Source of the DNA: Pseudomonadota bacterium
Lineage (GTDB): Bacteria > Desulfobacterota > Desulfobulbia > Desulfobulbales > SURF-16
Length of the DNA: 64,000 nt
Direction: 5' to 3'
Assembly: GCA_018822545.1 (NCBI GenBank)
Contig: JAHJKA010000072.1
Span: 1-64,000, forward strand
Shown: one piece after another, positions 9,234-18,103 of the stretch
Layout: each line of letters begins with the position of its first letter
How positions within the stretch are numbered: the stretch's first letter is position 1
Made by a program: the position numbers and the translations under genes
The notes under the pieces: model-generated
The model's database searches: none
What the model was told of the DNA's origin: nothing
Seen by the model: only the letters and a program-made list of their open reading frames with translations

Positions 9234-9986
9234 TTGATTAATTTTTTCCGCGCCATATTTTCCAATAGAAAGATCAACCTTACCTGTTTCGGGCGGACTG
9301 ACACAGGAAAGGTTCGCCAGCACAATGAAGACAGTTTCGCCCTTCGTCCGGACCAGAACCTTTACCTGGTTGCTGATGGCATGGGGGGCCACAAGGGTGG
9401 AGAAATTGCAAGCCGACTGGCCATCGAAGAAGTTATTGCGGCGATCCCCATTACAGAACTCAAGAAGAGCCGTTTCTCCCCGGAGGCCTGCCGCCATCTT
9501 TTACTTGAGGGTTTTCGCAAAGCCAACGACAGCGTCTTGGCCTATGGTCAAAACGATTCTGACATCGCCGGCTTGGGTTGCACCCTGATTGGCTGCCTGA
9601 TCATGGGGAACCAGGCTCACATCTGCCATGTAGGCGATGTCCGAGCTTACCTAATCAAAGACAACAGCATGGTGCAGGTTACTTCGGATCATTCCCTGGC
9701 TGCCATGACTTCTGGAAATGACGAATCACAGCCCAAAAACATTGTCACTCGCTGTATAGGGGTCAGCCTGGACAACAGTCCAGATTATCATCTCCTGGAA
9801 CTGGATTCCCAAGACCAGCTTCTTTTCTGCTCCGACGGTCTCTGGAATATGGTTGATGACGATACAATCTTTGCCATAATCAGCAAGGCACCAACTCCGG
9901 AATCTGCCTGTAATCAGCTTATTATTCAGGCAAATGAAGCCGGCGGCCGTGATAATATCACCGCTGTCATCCTCAAAGTCGACTAA
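9234..9986 (+). CDS. PP2C-family Ser/Thr phosphatase (PppA/PrpC-like)
   Basis: 250 residues, starting at a TTG three bases after the kinase stop; the first internal ATG lies inside the catalytic core, so the TTG start (or another non-ATG codon) is needed. PP2C motifs in order: GRTDTGKVRQHNEDSF near 21-36, ADGMGGHKGGEIAS, CHVGDVRAYLI, SDHSL, CSDGLWNMVDDD and GGRDNITAVIL. The metal-binding Asp residues are all present, so it should be an active Mn/Mg-dependent phosphatase. It presumably reverses phosphorylation by the adjacent kinase, as in bacterial Stk/Stp pairs. It is the last gene of the operon and converges on nrdJ. Confidence 0.92.
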   Translation: MINFFRAIFSNRKINLTCFGRTDTGKVRQHNEDSFALRPDQNLYLVADGMGGHKGGEIASRLAIEEVIAAIPITELKKSRFSPEACRHLLLEGFRKANDSVLAYGQNDSDIAGLGCTLIGCLIMGNQAHICHVGDVRAYLIKDNSMVQVTSDHSLAAMTSGNDESQPKNIVTRCIGVSLDNSPDYHLLELDSQDQLLFCSDGLWNMVDDDTIFAIISKAPTPESACNQLIIQANEAGGRDNITAVILKVD

Positions 9987-10050
9987 CACCTCTCGCCTTC
10001 CATAGCCCATAAAAAAGGTTCATCGTCAAAGAGCGGGTAAGCTTGTTTAT

Positions 10051-10122
10051 TAAACACAAAGGCACAAAGACACAGAGGCATTGCATGAAGAAACTCTCTG
10101 TGTCTTTATGCCTTTGTGTTTA
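10051..10122. repeat. Near-perfect 27-base inverted repeat
   Basis: The left arm at 10051-10077 (beginning TAAACACAAAGGCACAAAGA) pairs with the right arm at 10096-10122 with one G-T mismatch; the spacer is 18 bases. The arms are built from short CACAAAG/CACAGAG units. The hairpin could act as a bidirectional transcription terminator or be a dispersed intergenic repeat. I recall similar AAAGGCACAAAGACAC-like sequences in other environmental genomes, but this is not checked here. Confidence 0.8.
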
Positions 10123-10227
10123 GCACAATGGTTAGATTGAGCTTTGAAGGATAATCACCTCCACTTTCTGCCAATTTTCGGTGGATTCCGTGGCAAACCA
10201 AAGTTATTCACGCTCATCGACGAAGAA

Positions 10228-10277
10228 CCATACAAAAGGGGGGTCGAAAGAATTCTTTCGACCCCCCTTTTGTATGG
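10228..10277. terminator. Perfect 50-base palindrome, probable bidirectional terminator
   Basis: Symmetric about 10252/10253 with no mismatch; the core is AAAAGGGGGGTCGAAAGAA and its complement. As RNA it would form a very stable hairpin with a GGGGGG/CCCCCC stem, flanked by A4 on one side and U4 on the other in either orientation. It lies 26 bases beyond the nrdJ stop and between convergent genes, which fits a shared terminator. Confidence 0.7.
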
Positions 10278-10303
10278 GCTATGGCAGGCAGCACCCTATA
10301 CCA

Positions 10304-12577
10304 TCAACCGCACTCCGAATAACCGCAGGAATGACAGATGCAGCAACCACCCTCATGCTCCACAACACCGCCACATTCAGGACAGGCGCCAAACATCTGG
10401 TGACCGGCGTTGCCATCCTTACAGGCAGCATGGCCGTTACCTTCCATATGTTGCTGAATGGCTTTGGCGATGGCATCGGCACAGGAAACAACCTTGTTTT
10501 TACCTAAGCCATGGGGCTTATGACAACTGATGCCGATGAGTTGCTTCAAGATAGGCTCAGGAGCCATACCAGAGCGCCAGGCCAATGATACCAGCCGACC
10601 AATGGCCTCACACTGACTGGCGGCACAGCCACCGGCCTTACCCACCATATTAAAGAGTTCAAACTGCAACCCCTCATCATCCTCATTGATCGTGACATAC
10701 ATAGGCCCGCAACCCGTCTCCATCTGATAGGTACTACCGGTGAGCTTGCGAGGCCGATCCCGCTTTATCCGCTGGTGCTCAGAGGCCTTGCCCTTGGCAG
10801 GATCAACACTCTGATTTTCGGTCTTGCCAGTGGAGAGAACCTGATTATCGCGACAGCCATCACGATAGATAGTTACCCCTTTACAGCCTTGTTTATAAGA
10901 CCGCATATAGGCCTCATGCACCTCATCTTCCGTGGCACTATGCGGAAAATTAATGGTTTTACTCACCGCATTATTGGTGTGGCGCTGAAAGGCCGCCTGA
11001 ATATCAATATGATTTTTGGGACTGATATCATGGGCAGTCTCAAAAATCTGCCGATATTTGACCGGAACCTCTGCAATCCCCTGAACAGTTCCATGTTCAG
11101 CAATCGTCTTCATGAGGCTGGTGGAGTAAAAACCATTCTCCTTGGCATATTTCTCAAAAAGCTGATTCACTTCATAGAATTCAGCATTATCCATAACCCG
11201 CCGGACATAGGACACTGCAAACAAAGGCTCTACACCACTTGAGCAGTTGGCCAAAATAGAAATGGTACCGGTGGGCGCGATGGTGGTTCGGGTGGCGTTA
11301 CGCACAGGGGTATTAGGATCCTTATCATAGTAAATTGACTTGGCAAAATTGGGAAAAGCCCCCCTGATCTGGGCCAGTTTGACAGAGGCCTGGTAGGCTG
11401 TATCATCAACAAACTTCATGACCTTATCGGCAACGTCAATGGCTTCCTTGGAGGAATAGGGGATCCCCAACAAGATCAACATATCGGCAAAGCCCATAAC
11501 CCCGAGTCCGACCTTCCGGTTACCCTTGGTGATTTTAGCAATTTCAGGCAACGGATAGCGATTCAGATCGACAACATTATCGAGAAAATGAACGCCCTTC
11601 TCAACGATATCAGCAAGCTTGTCATAATTGATGGTGCCATCAACAACCATATTGGCCAGATTGATGGACCCTAAGTTACACGATTCGTGGGGCAGTAGGG
11701 GTTGTTCGCCGCAGGGATTGGTAGCCTCAATGGCCCCAAGGGCCGGGGTGGGATTCCCCTCATTCATGCGATCGATAAAAACAATGCCGGGCTCACCGGA
11801 GAACCAGGCCTGTTTGACTATTTGTTTAAAGACCTTACGAGCGCTCTTTCTGGCCACCACTGAATTATCGCGGGGATTGATGATGTCATAATCCTCATCA
11901 TTTTCCACGGCATCCATGAAATTATTGGTTACGGCAACTGAGATATTAAAATTATTTAGCTTTTTAAGATCCGCCTTCACCTTGATAAAATCCATGATAT
12001 CAGGATGGTCCACCCGCAGCATGGCCATATTGGCACCTCTTCTGGTGCCGCCCTGTTTGATGGTTTCGGTGGCAACATCGAAGACAGACATAAAGGAGAT
12101 GGGCCCGGAGGAAACGCCTTTAGTGGAGTGCACTATATCGTGGTGGGGTCGCACCCGAGAAAAGGAAAAACCTGTGCCACCACCACTCTTATGAATGAGC
12201 GCGGTCTGCTTGACCGCCTCAAAGATGGACTCCATGGAATCCTCAATGGGCAGAACAAAACAGGCAGAAAGCTGGCCTAATTCACGGCCGGCATTCATCA
12301 GGGTGGGCGAGTTCGGCATAAAATCAAACTGAGCCATCATGGTGTAAAAATCCATGGCCAAACCGTCAATGTCCGCCTTTTTATCGTAGGATGCATCGGC
12401 CGTGGCAATGGTACTTGCCACTCGCCACAACATATCCTCAGGTTTTTCCAGAACTGTCCCTTCCTTATCCTTCATCAGATAACGGCGATCTAAAACACTG
12501 ACGGCACTATCCGAAAAAGCTGGAATTGGCGCTCCAGCGGGGAGAGAACTGGTGGTGGCAGACATCTTCTTAGTCAT
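10304..12577 (-). CDS. nrdJ: Adenosylcobalamin-dependent (class II) ribonucleotide reductase
   Basis: 757 residues from the ATG at 12577, chosen because AAGGAG lies six bases upstream; the frame extends to 12610. It reduces ribonucleotides to deoxyribonucleotides using a B12-generated thiyl radical, without oxygen. Motifs: SACFVLPIEDSM (redox Cys), GGGTGFSFSRVRP, NPCGEQPLLPHESCNLGS with the radical-bearing and partner cysteines, and APTGTISILANCSSG. The C-terminal tail is rich in Cys (CPECG, CCICHSCGYSECG), as in NrdJ enzymes with a zinc-ribbon-like end that also shuttles electrons. No nrdAB or nrdD is in the window. Upstream is a 509-base region with repeated AAATATGGT boxes. I saw no cobalamin riboswitch. 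Confidence 0.96.
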   Translation of the reverse strand: MTKKMSATTSSLPAGAPIPAFSDSAVSVLDRRYLMKDKEGTVLEKPEDMLWRVASTIATADASYDKKADIDGLAMDFYTMMAQFDFMPNSPTLMNAGRELGQLSACFVLPIEDSMESIFEAVKQTALIHKSGGGTGFSFSRVRPHHDIVHSTKGVSSGPISFMSVFDVATETIKQGGTRRGANMAMLRVDHPDIMDFIKVKADLKKLNNFNISVAVTNNFMDAVENDEDYDIINPRDNSVVARKSARKVFKQIVKQAWFSGEPGIVFIDRMNEGNPTPALGAIEATNPCGEQPLLPHESCNLGSINLANMVVDGTINYDKLADIVEKGVHFLDNVVDLNRYPLPEIAKITKGNRKVGLGVMGFADMLILLGIPYSSKEAIDVADKVMKFVDDTAYQASVKLAQIRGAFPNFAKSIYYDKDPNTPVRNATRTTIAPTGTISILANCSSGVEPLFAVSYVRRVMDNAEFYEVNQLFEKYAKENGFYSTSLMKTIAEHGTVQGIAEVPVKYRQIFETAHDISPKNHIDIQAAFQRHTNNAVSKTINFPHSATEDEVHEAYMRSYKQGCKGVTIYRDGCRDNQVLSTGKTENQSVDPAKGKASEHQRIKRDRPRKLTGSTYQMETGCGPMYVTINEDDEGLQFELFNMVGKAGGCAASQCEAIGRLVSLAWRSGMAPEPILKQLIGISCHKPHGLGKNKVVSCADAIAKAIQQHMEGNGHAACKDGNAGHQMFGACPECGGVVEHEGGCCICHSCGYSECG

Positions 12578-13086
12578 TGGCATCTCCTTATCAACTTTCC
12601 TTGGTAACATAGCACCTTACACACAAGAGAAAATCTGTCCTGTCACAAAACCCCCTTGGGGCAGGACCAACTTGCAACAAAGTGCACAAAACCGACACTT
12701 ATAAAATATAAAAAAACAGCTTTTTTTTTAACAGAATGGACAGACAACATCGCCCATGAAAAAACTGAGCCTCAAAAACAGGTAACGTATTTAAACCTCA
12801 AAAAAAGGGGAATAGTGACGCCAAGGCGCCAACAGATCAACATACCAAATATGGTAGGAACAGAGATAGAAAAGCACAATATATATGCCTTGTAAAGAAA
12901 AAATATGGTTTTATTTTTACCATATTTCAAAGTGATTTAAAATCAATGAGATAAAGAAGAACGCCTGGAATATGGCGCAATGACACTTTAGAAATTTAGT
13001 AAATAATTAAATTTTAACCCGATGGAGAAGCTAGGCGTCAGCACGAAAAAGATATCAGCTGAAATGAGGAAAATACGTCAAAAAGT
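12578..13086. other. AT-rich upstream region of nrdJ
   Basis: About 509 bases between the response-regulator stop and nrdJ (both minus strand), so it holds the nrdJ promoter. It contains three copies of AAATATGGT (12847-12855, 12901-12909 and inverted at 12919-12927). A 79-codon open frame at 12656-12895 looks non-coding. Confidence 0.6.
12901..12927. promoter_or_regulatory. Inverted repeat AAATATGGT-N9-ACCATATTT, candidate operator
   Basis: Two perfect 9-base arms separated by 9 bases, with a third direct copy of AAATATGGT at 12847-12855. They lie roughly 270-350 bases upstream of nrdJ. Repetition of the same 9-mer suggests a DNA-binding protein site. It does not match the NrdR box well. 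Confidence 0.35.
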
Positions 13087-13743
13087 TCAAGGGGTTGGCA
13101 GGACATACCCTTTCTGAATGGCGTATTTAATGAGATCGGCCGTATTGTTGATATTGAGTTTCTTGAGAAGATTGGCGCGATGGTGCTCAACGGTACGGGT
13201 CGAGATGGATAGGAGTTCAGCAATATCACGACTGGTACGTCCCTCGGCCACCAATTTTAAGACCTGCCTCTCCCTTGGTGTTAAGGAGTCTGAGGGCACG
13301 CCCTTCTTCTCTCGACAGGCCTTGATCTCGTCGCGGCTGAGTTCACCGGCAAGTCCAGGAGAGATAAAAAGCTCACCCTTCAAGGCTTGATTAATGGCCG
13401 TAAGCAGTTCCGTATCTGAATCTTCTTTCAGAATATACCCATCGGCCCCGGCAGACAAAGCATGGCAGAGGTACTGCTTGCTCTTATGCATGGTCAGCAT
13501 AATGATTTTAACATCAGGACAGATCTTCTTGGCCTCGCCAATGGCCTCGATTCCCCGCAGATTAGGCATCGAGATATCAAGCAAAATAATATCAGGGGTA
13601 ATTTTCTTAATAAAATTAAGAAGTTCAAGGCCATCGCTCACCTGTCCAATTACTGCAAAAGAGGGCTCTGACTCGATAATTTTCTTAATTCCATGCCGAA
13701 TTAAAACATGATCATCCGCCAGCACAACACGACAGACCCCCAT
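13087..13743 (-). CDS. NarL/FixJ-type response regulator
   Basis: 218 residues. The receiver domain (about 3-122) has Asp10-Asp11, phospho-acceptor Asp56 in IILLDISMP, and Lys106-type residue in YILKEDSD. The LuxR-type helix-turn-helix (about 150-212) reads LTPRERQVLKLVAEGRTSRDIAELL and STRTVEHHRANLLKKL. It lies 35 bases after the stop of the DegS/NarX-like kinase gene and is its evident partner. Target genes are not identifiable from the window. Confidence 0.93.
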   Translation of the reverse strand: MGVCRVVLADDHVLIRHGIKKIIESEPSFAVIGQVSDGLELLNFIKKITPDIILLDISMPNLRGIEAIGEAKKICPDVKIIMLTMHKSKQYLCHALSAGADGYILKEDSDTELLTAINQALKGELFISPGLAGELSRDEIKACREKKGVPSDSLTPRERQVLKLVAEGRTSRDIAELLSISTRTVEHHRANLLKKLNINNTADLIKYAIQKGYVLPTP

Positions 13744-13778
13744 AATGCACCTCTTAGCTGTTTTCTACACAGATAGTG

Positions 13779-15707
13779 TTAAACAGGAATAGTAACGTGA
13801 ACAGCCGTGCCATGACCAGGCTCACTTTCAATATCAAAACTTCCCCGCAGAATGCGAACCCGCTCTGCCATGGCTGTCAGGCCCATACCCTTTTCCGGGC
13901 TGATGGACTTAAAAATTTCCTCAACATTAAAACCTTTTCCATTATCTTTAACAACGAGAAAGATACGATTCTGCCGTTTTTCGATTTGCACGGTAAAGGC
14001 TGTAGCATCAGCATGCTTACTCATATTATTGAGTGATTCCTGGACAATACGATAAATCATACGCTGGGAATTCTGACCGAAATAATGGTTGATCTCGACA
14101 AGGTCGATGGTGGCCTCCATTCCAGAGAGTTTGGCAAAATGACTGATCAGATGCTCGAGCGCTGCGTCAATACCAAGATCATCGAGAAGAACCGGCGACA
14201 AATTGCGCGACAAACGCCGAACATTTTCAATGATGACATTGATGGACGAGCGCATCTCCTCGCATTCTTCAGATAATTCCTCAAGGGATTCCTTCCCAAA
14301 ACCGCTGACAATGGCCCGCAGCTGCAACTTCAGGGCAGCCAGGGACTGGCCAAGCTCATCATGAAGCTCCACTGAAATGCGCTGTCGTTCATTCTCCTGG
14401 ACGGTGAGCAGGTTATTGGAAAGCTGGTGCAGTACCTCCTCAGAATCCAGGAGGGCAGCCTCAACCTTCTTTCTCTCTTCAATCTCATTTTGCAGAATCC
14501 TGTTGGTGGAAGAGAGTTCAAGGGTTCGCAGGTGGACAACCTCCTCAAGGGTATTACGATGTTCCTCAAGGGCAGCCTCGGCTTTTTTGGAACGATAGAT
14601 GAGCACGGAAAGAACAATAACCATGGCCTCAAGGGCCAGGGCGATACCCAAGGCCGTCCAGCCGAACTTCTTATACTTCCACAGAACGGACTGCGGCTCC
14701 TCGGTAACCGTGCTCTTTTCTGGCAAAGAGCCATAAGAGATGTCAAACCAGCGCATCTCGTTATAATCAAAGGCGTAATAATTATCCGTGGTCACGGTTC
14801 TGGTCTCACCAGGTTTCAGCTCACCCCAAACCACCTGCATGGCAAGCTTAGCGGCCATCTCGCCCTGGGCCATACCACTGACCATGCGACCACCCAAGGG
14901 ACCGCTGCCCAGATAAAAATCCCACATGCTGAAAATAGGCACCTTACAACGACTGGCGATGAGCCAGGAGGAACGCTTATTGGTAAAGACCCCACCCGAC
15001 TCGTCTCTGGTGAAATTACCGAGAAGAACTATGGTATTGCCGCTCAGGCCTTTAACCGTATCAACCAGCTCATCCATGGATGACGGCGTGAGAAATTCAA
15101 AGTGAAGGGCAGGGAAATTCGCCTCCTCCCGGCGCAACAGAGGCTCAAGGAGGATTCCATCAACGCTGCGGTCATTTATCACAACGACCTCTTTCGTGTC
15201 CGGGTAAAGACTCAGGCCTGCGGCTATAGTCGCATTGACCTCGACATTTTCAACCACACCGGCAAAACCTTCCACCCCATATTTTTCAGGGGGCAGGCTG
15301 CCGATCTTGCCACAAAAAAGTATTGCCGCCCCCGGGAATATCTCGCCATGGAAACGGGCCAAAAAATTGATGGCGATATCATCCACGGCAATAACCGCCG
15401 CAAATTGCATCAACCGATACTTCTGGGTCAGCTGGGCCCGCAGGAGCTGAAAATTGTCGGAATCATCAAGGCGTTGGGCATCCATATACTCCATATGAAG
15501 CTCAAGGTTCTGCTGGTCCTTGGCCAGAAGCACCTTGTAGAGACCGTCATTGACATCCTCAACCCAGCCCAGTCCACTATGGTAGGAATGCAGCACAAAA
15601 ATTTTCTTCTGCTCCGGCCCTTGCTGGGCCAAAGCAGCAGAACACGGCACCCCCAGACAAAAGAGGCAGAGGAGAAGAAGGATTTTTTGTTTCACCATTA
15701 AACGCAT
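13779..15707 (-). CDS. Sensor kinase with periplasmic ABC-substrate-binding-like domain (NarX/DegS class)
   Basis: 642 residues. A signal sequence (about 1-27) leads into a periplasmic domain of about 310 residues resembling PF04392-type ABC substrate-binding proteins (KIFVLHSYHSGLGWVEDV, FAAVIAVDDIAINFLARF, GNTIVLLGNFTRDESGG). One membrane helix follows near 350-372, then a coiled coil, a HisKA_3 dimerisation domain (ISVELHDELGQSLAALKLQL, His449) and an HATPase (VKDNGKGF, GMGLTAMAERV). The binding-protein-like sensor suggests a small organic ligand, possibly aromatic or amino-acid-like; this is inference. It starts 9 bases after the prfC stop and precedes its response regulator. Confidence 0.92.
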   Translation of the reverse strand: MRLMVKQKILLLLCLFCLGVPCSAALAQQGPEQKKIFVLHSYHSGLGWVEDVNDGLYKVLLAKDQQNLELHMEYMDAQRLDDSDNFQLLRAQLTQKYRLMQFAAVIAVDDIAINFLARFHGEIFPGAAILFCGKIGSLPPEKYGVEGFAGVVENVEVNATIAAGLSLYPDTKEVVVINDRSVDGILLEPLLRREEANFPALHFEFLTPSSMDELVDTVKGLSGNTIVLLGNFTRDESGGVFTNKRSSWLIASRCKVPIFSMWDFYLGSGPLGGRMVSGMAQGEMAAKLAMQVVWGELKPGETRTVTTDNYYAFDYNEMRWFDISYGSLPEKSTVTEEPQSVLWKYKKFGWTALGIALALEAMVIVLSVLIYRSKKAEAALEEHRNTLEEVVHLRTLELSSTNRILQNEIEERKKVEAALLDSEEVLHQLSNNLLTVQENERQRISVELHDELGQSLAALKLQLRAIVSGFGKESLEELSEECEEMRSSINVIIENVRRLSRNLSPVLLDDLGIDAALEHLISHFAKLSGMEATIDLVEINHYFGQNSQRMIYRIVQESLNNMSKHADATAFTVQIEKRQNRIFLVVKDNGKGFNVEEIFKSISPEKGMGLTAMAERVRILRGSFDIESEPGHGTAVHVTIPV

Positions 15708-15716
15708 AGCAGCCTG

Positions 15717-17303
15717 CTAATTATGTTCCCTGGTCTTATAAAAAATGATGTCAGGCCACTGCTCTTCCACAAAACCGATATGCCATTGCCCAGGCGCAAG
15801 ATAGGTAAGATGCCCCTCGGCATCATGGGCCAGGCTCCCTTTGTTTCTGGCCTCAAACTCCTTCAAGCGTTTTTTGTTTTCGCAGTCCACCCAGCGCGCC
15901 GCGGCATACTCCACCGGCTCGTAGATAGCATCAACCCAATACTCGTCTTTTAGGCGGGCCATAGTGACATCAAACTGCAGTATACCCACCGCACCCAGGA
16001 TATAATCACTGCCCATAATGGGCCTGAAGACCTGAACAGCACCCTCCTCGGCAAGTTGGACCAAACCTTTCTGGAGCTGCTTAGTCTTCAGGGGATTTTT
16101 CAAAATCACCCGCCGGAAATGCTCCGGGGCAAAGTTGGGGATTCCGGTAAACTTGAGGGGTTCCTTCTGGGTGAAGGTATCGCCTATCTTGATGGTGCCA
16201 TGGTTATGGAGACCAATGATATCACCAGCAAAGGCCTCCTCAATATTGGCCCGATCCTGGGCCATGAAGATAGTGGCATTGGCCAGGGTAATGGACTTAC
16301 CCACCCGATGATGGATGACCTTCATGCCCCGCGTGAATTTCCCGGAACAGATGCGCAAAAATGCAATGCGGTCCCGGTGGGCCGGATTCATATTGGCCTG
16401 GATCTTAAAAACAAATCCTGAGAAATCATCCTCCAGGGCGGAAACCTGACGGCTGGCGGCCTGGCGAACGCCAGGGGCAGGGGCCAGTTCCACAAAGGCG
16501 TCAAGCATCTCCTTCACCCCGAAATTATTAATGGCGCTGCCGAAGAAAACAGGCGTTTGACTGCCCTTAAGATAATGCTCCAGCTCAAAAGGATTGGCCG
16601 CGCCATCCAGAAGTTCAATATCGTCACGAAGCTCCCGGGCCTCGGTGGTGCCAATCAGCGCGTCAAGCCGAGGATCAGCAAGATCATCAATAACAATACC
16701 CTCTTCCCCCCTGGTTTCCTTGCCAGGGCTGAAAAGATGCAGCTTCTTTTTGTAAATATTATACACACCCTTAAAACGCTTACCCATACCAATGGGCCAC
16801 GACAGCGGCGTACATTCCACCTGGAGCTTATCCTCAATCTCGCTCATAATAGCCAGGGGATCCATACCCTCCCGATCGAGCTTATTAATGAAGGTGATGA
16901 TGGGGGTATTGCGCAACCGACAGACCTCCATCAACTTCTCGGTCTGGGGCTCAACGCCCTTGGCAAAATCAATGACCATCAGAGCGGAATCCACCGCTGT
17001 TAACACACGGTAGGTATCCTCTGAAAAGTCTTGATGGCCGGGGGTGTCAAGGAGGTTAATCTCAAAATCACGGTAATTGAACTTCATCACCGAACTGGTC
17101 ACCGAGATGCCGCGTTCCTGCTCAATGGCCATCCAGTCACTGGTGGCGTGCCGCGCTGCTTTTCGTGACTTGACAGCACCGGCCAGCTGGATGGCACCAC
17201 CAAAGAGCAGCAGTTTCTCAGTGAGGGTGGTCTTGCCGGCATCCGGATGGCTGATGATCCCGAATGTCCGTCTCTTCTCGACTTCTTTCTTATATAAACT
17301 CAT
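15717..17303 (-). CDS. prfC: Peptide chain release factor 3
   Basis: 528 residues from the ATG at 17303, chosen because RF3 proteins begin shortly before the [21 protein letters not shown] block and are about 529 residues long; the frame extends to 17366. It is a translational GTPase that recycles RF1/RF2 after termination. G-motifs: HPDAGKTT (G1), DTPGHQDF (G3), NKLDREG (G4). Domain II and the RF3-specific C-terminal domain ([13 protein letters not shown]) are complete. The gene lies directly upstream of the sensor kinase pair, an unusual operon partner. Confidence 0.96.
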   Translation of the reverse strand: MSLYKKEVEKRRTFGIISHPDAGKTTLTEKLLLFGGAIQLAGAVKSRKAARHATSDWMAIEQERGISVTSSVMKFNYRDFEINLLDTPGHQDFSEDTYRVLTAVDSALMVIDFAKGVEPQTEKLMEVCRLRNTPIITFINKLDREGMDPLAIMSEIEDKLQVECTPLSWPIGMGKRFKGVYNIYKKKLHLFSPGKETRGEEGIVIDDLADPRLDALIGTTEARELRDDIELLDGAANPFELEHYLKGSQTPVFFGSAINNFGVKEMLDAFVELAPAPGVRQAASRQVSALEDDFSGFVFKIQANMNPAHRDRIAFLRICSGKFTRGMKVIHHRVGKSITLANATIFMAQDRANIEEAFAGDIIGLHNHGTIKIGDTFTQKEPLKFTGIPNFAPEHFRRVILKNPLKTKQLQKGLVQLAEEGAVQVFRPIMGSDYILGAVGILQFDVTMARLKDEYWVDAIYEPVEYAAARWVDCENKKRLKEFEARNKGSLAHDAEGHLTYLAPGQWHIGFVEEQWPDIIFYKTREHN

Positions 17304-17577
17304 AGTTTGCTTGTGGGTAGGTGGGTATAAAAAACGATAAAAATTCTTTTCATGAACAGTTTTCAAGCAGCATGGCCGCTTATCAGGAAAATTCTAGGCT
17401 GGAACCAGAGCCATCAACTGCCTGTCCAGCCTGAAATTATAAAAAACAAACAATTTACCAGTATTTGCCATCTTTTGCTTTCTTTAAATCACACCCTCTT
17501 CCCCCTTGCTTTGCCAGACAAAATACGAAACAATACGAGGATAATCTACGCTAAAATTATTTATAAAGAGGGACATC

Positions 17578-18039
17578 ATGCCTGAGCACACCGTAACAGA
17601 ACTGGCCATTACCATGGCCCATGTCATGCTGCCCAAGGACGGCAATCCCATGGGCTTTGTTCATGGTGGCGTTGTGGCAAAGTATATTGATGAAGCCGCC
17701 GCTGTGGTGGCCAGCCGTCACGCCCGCTGCATGGTGGTAACGCGGAGCTTTGACAACCTGGAATTCCATAACCATGTGGCCATCGGCAACCTCCTGCTGC
17801 TGAAGACCAGCCTCAACATGGTGGGCCGCACCTCCATGGAAATCGGGGTCAGGGTGGAGGAAGAGGAACTCACCACCGGCCGGGTCAACCACATCGCCTC
17901 TGCCTATCTCACCTTTGTTGCCCTCGATGCCAAGGGCAAGCCATGTCCGGTGCCCCAAGCCGTCTTCACGACCCCCGAAGAAAAACGCCGCAACAAGGAG
18001 GCCCTGCTCCGCCGTGAAAAAAGATTGGTGGTCTCATAA
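17578..18039 (+). CDS. Acyl-CoA thioesterase, YciA-like hotdog fold
   Basis: 153 residues. Hotdog thioesterase signature: GNPMGFVHGGVVAKYIDEAAAVVASRHA, with the catalytic-type acidic residue Asp39-like in YIDEAA, and FHNHVAIGNLLLLKTSLNMVGRTSMEIGV in the second half. This class hydrolyses acyl-CoA esters to free acids in the cytoplasm. Start at 17578 is preceded by AAAGAGGG. It is followed after 64 bases by the radical SAM gene, so the two may be co-transcribed. The substrate chain length cannot be read from sequence. Confidence 0.85.
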   Translation: MPEHTVTELAITMAHVMLPKDGNPMGFVHGGVVAKYIDEAAAVVASRHARCMVVTRSFDNLEFHNHVAIGNLLLLKTSLNMVGRTSMEIGVRVEEEELTTGRVNHIASAYLTFVALDAKGKPCPVPQAVFTTPEEKRRNKEALLRREKRLVVS

Positions 18040-18103
18040 AAAGTTCTGGGCCGTCAGCCATTCTCCCAGTTGACCGGGAACGTGCTCTGGTCTATGGTGG
18101 CCC

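Larger units (their letters stand above)
9987..10303. other. Intergenic region with two strong inverted repeats
   Basis: About 317 bases between the convergent phosphatase and nrdJ genes. It holds a 27-base near-perfect inverted repeat (10051-10122) and a 50-base perfect palindrome (10228-10277). I see no convincing coding sequence. Confidence 0.8.

Noticed and set aside
12870-12890. Possible NrdR box (CACAATATATA)
   Set aside because: Only half matches the consensus, there is one copy, and it is about 300 bases from the start.
12656-12895. 79-codon plus-strand frame upstream of nrdJ
   Set aside because: Low-complexity, no ribosome site, in the promoter region of nrdJ.
12578-13086. Cobalamin riboswitch before B12-dependent nrdJ
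   Set aside because: I found no B12-box-like conserved core; NrdJ usually lacks such control.
14427-15083. Long plus-strand frame opposite the sensor kinase
   Set aside because: Shadow frame of a well-supported minus-strand gene, like many antisense frames in the window.
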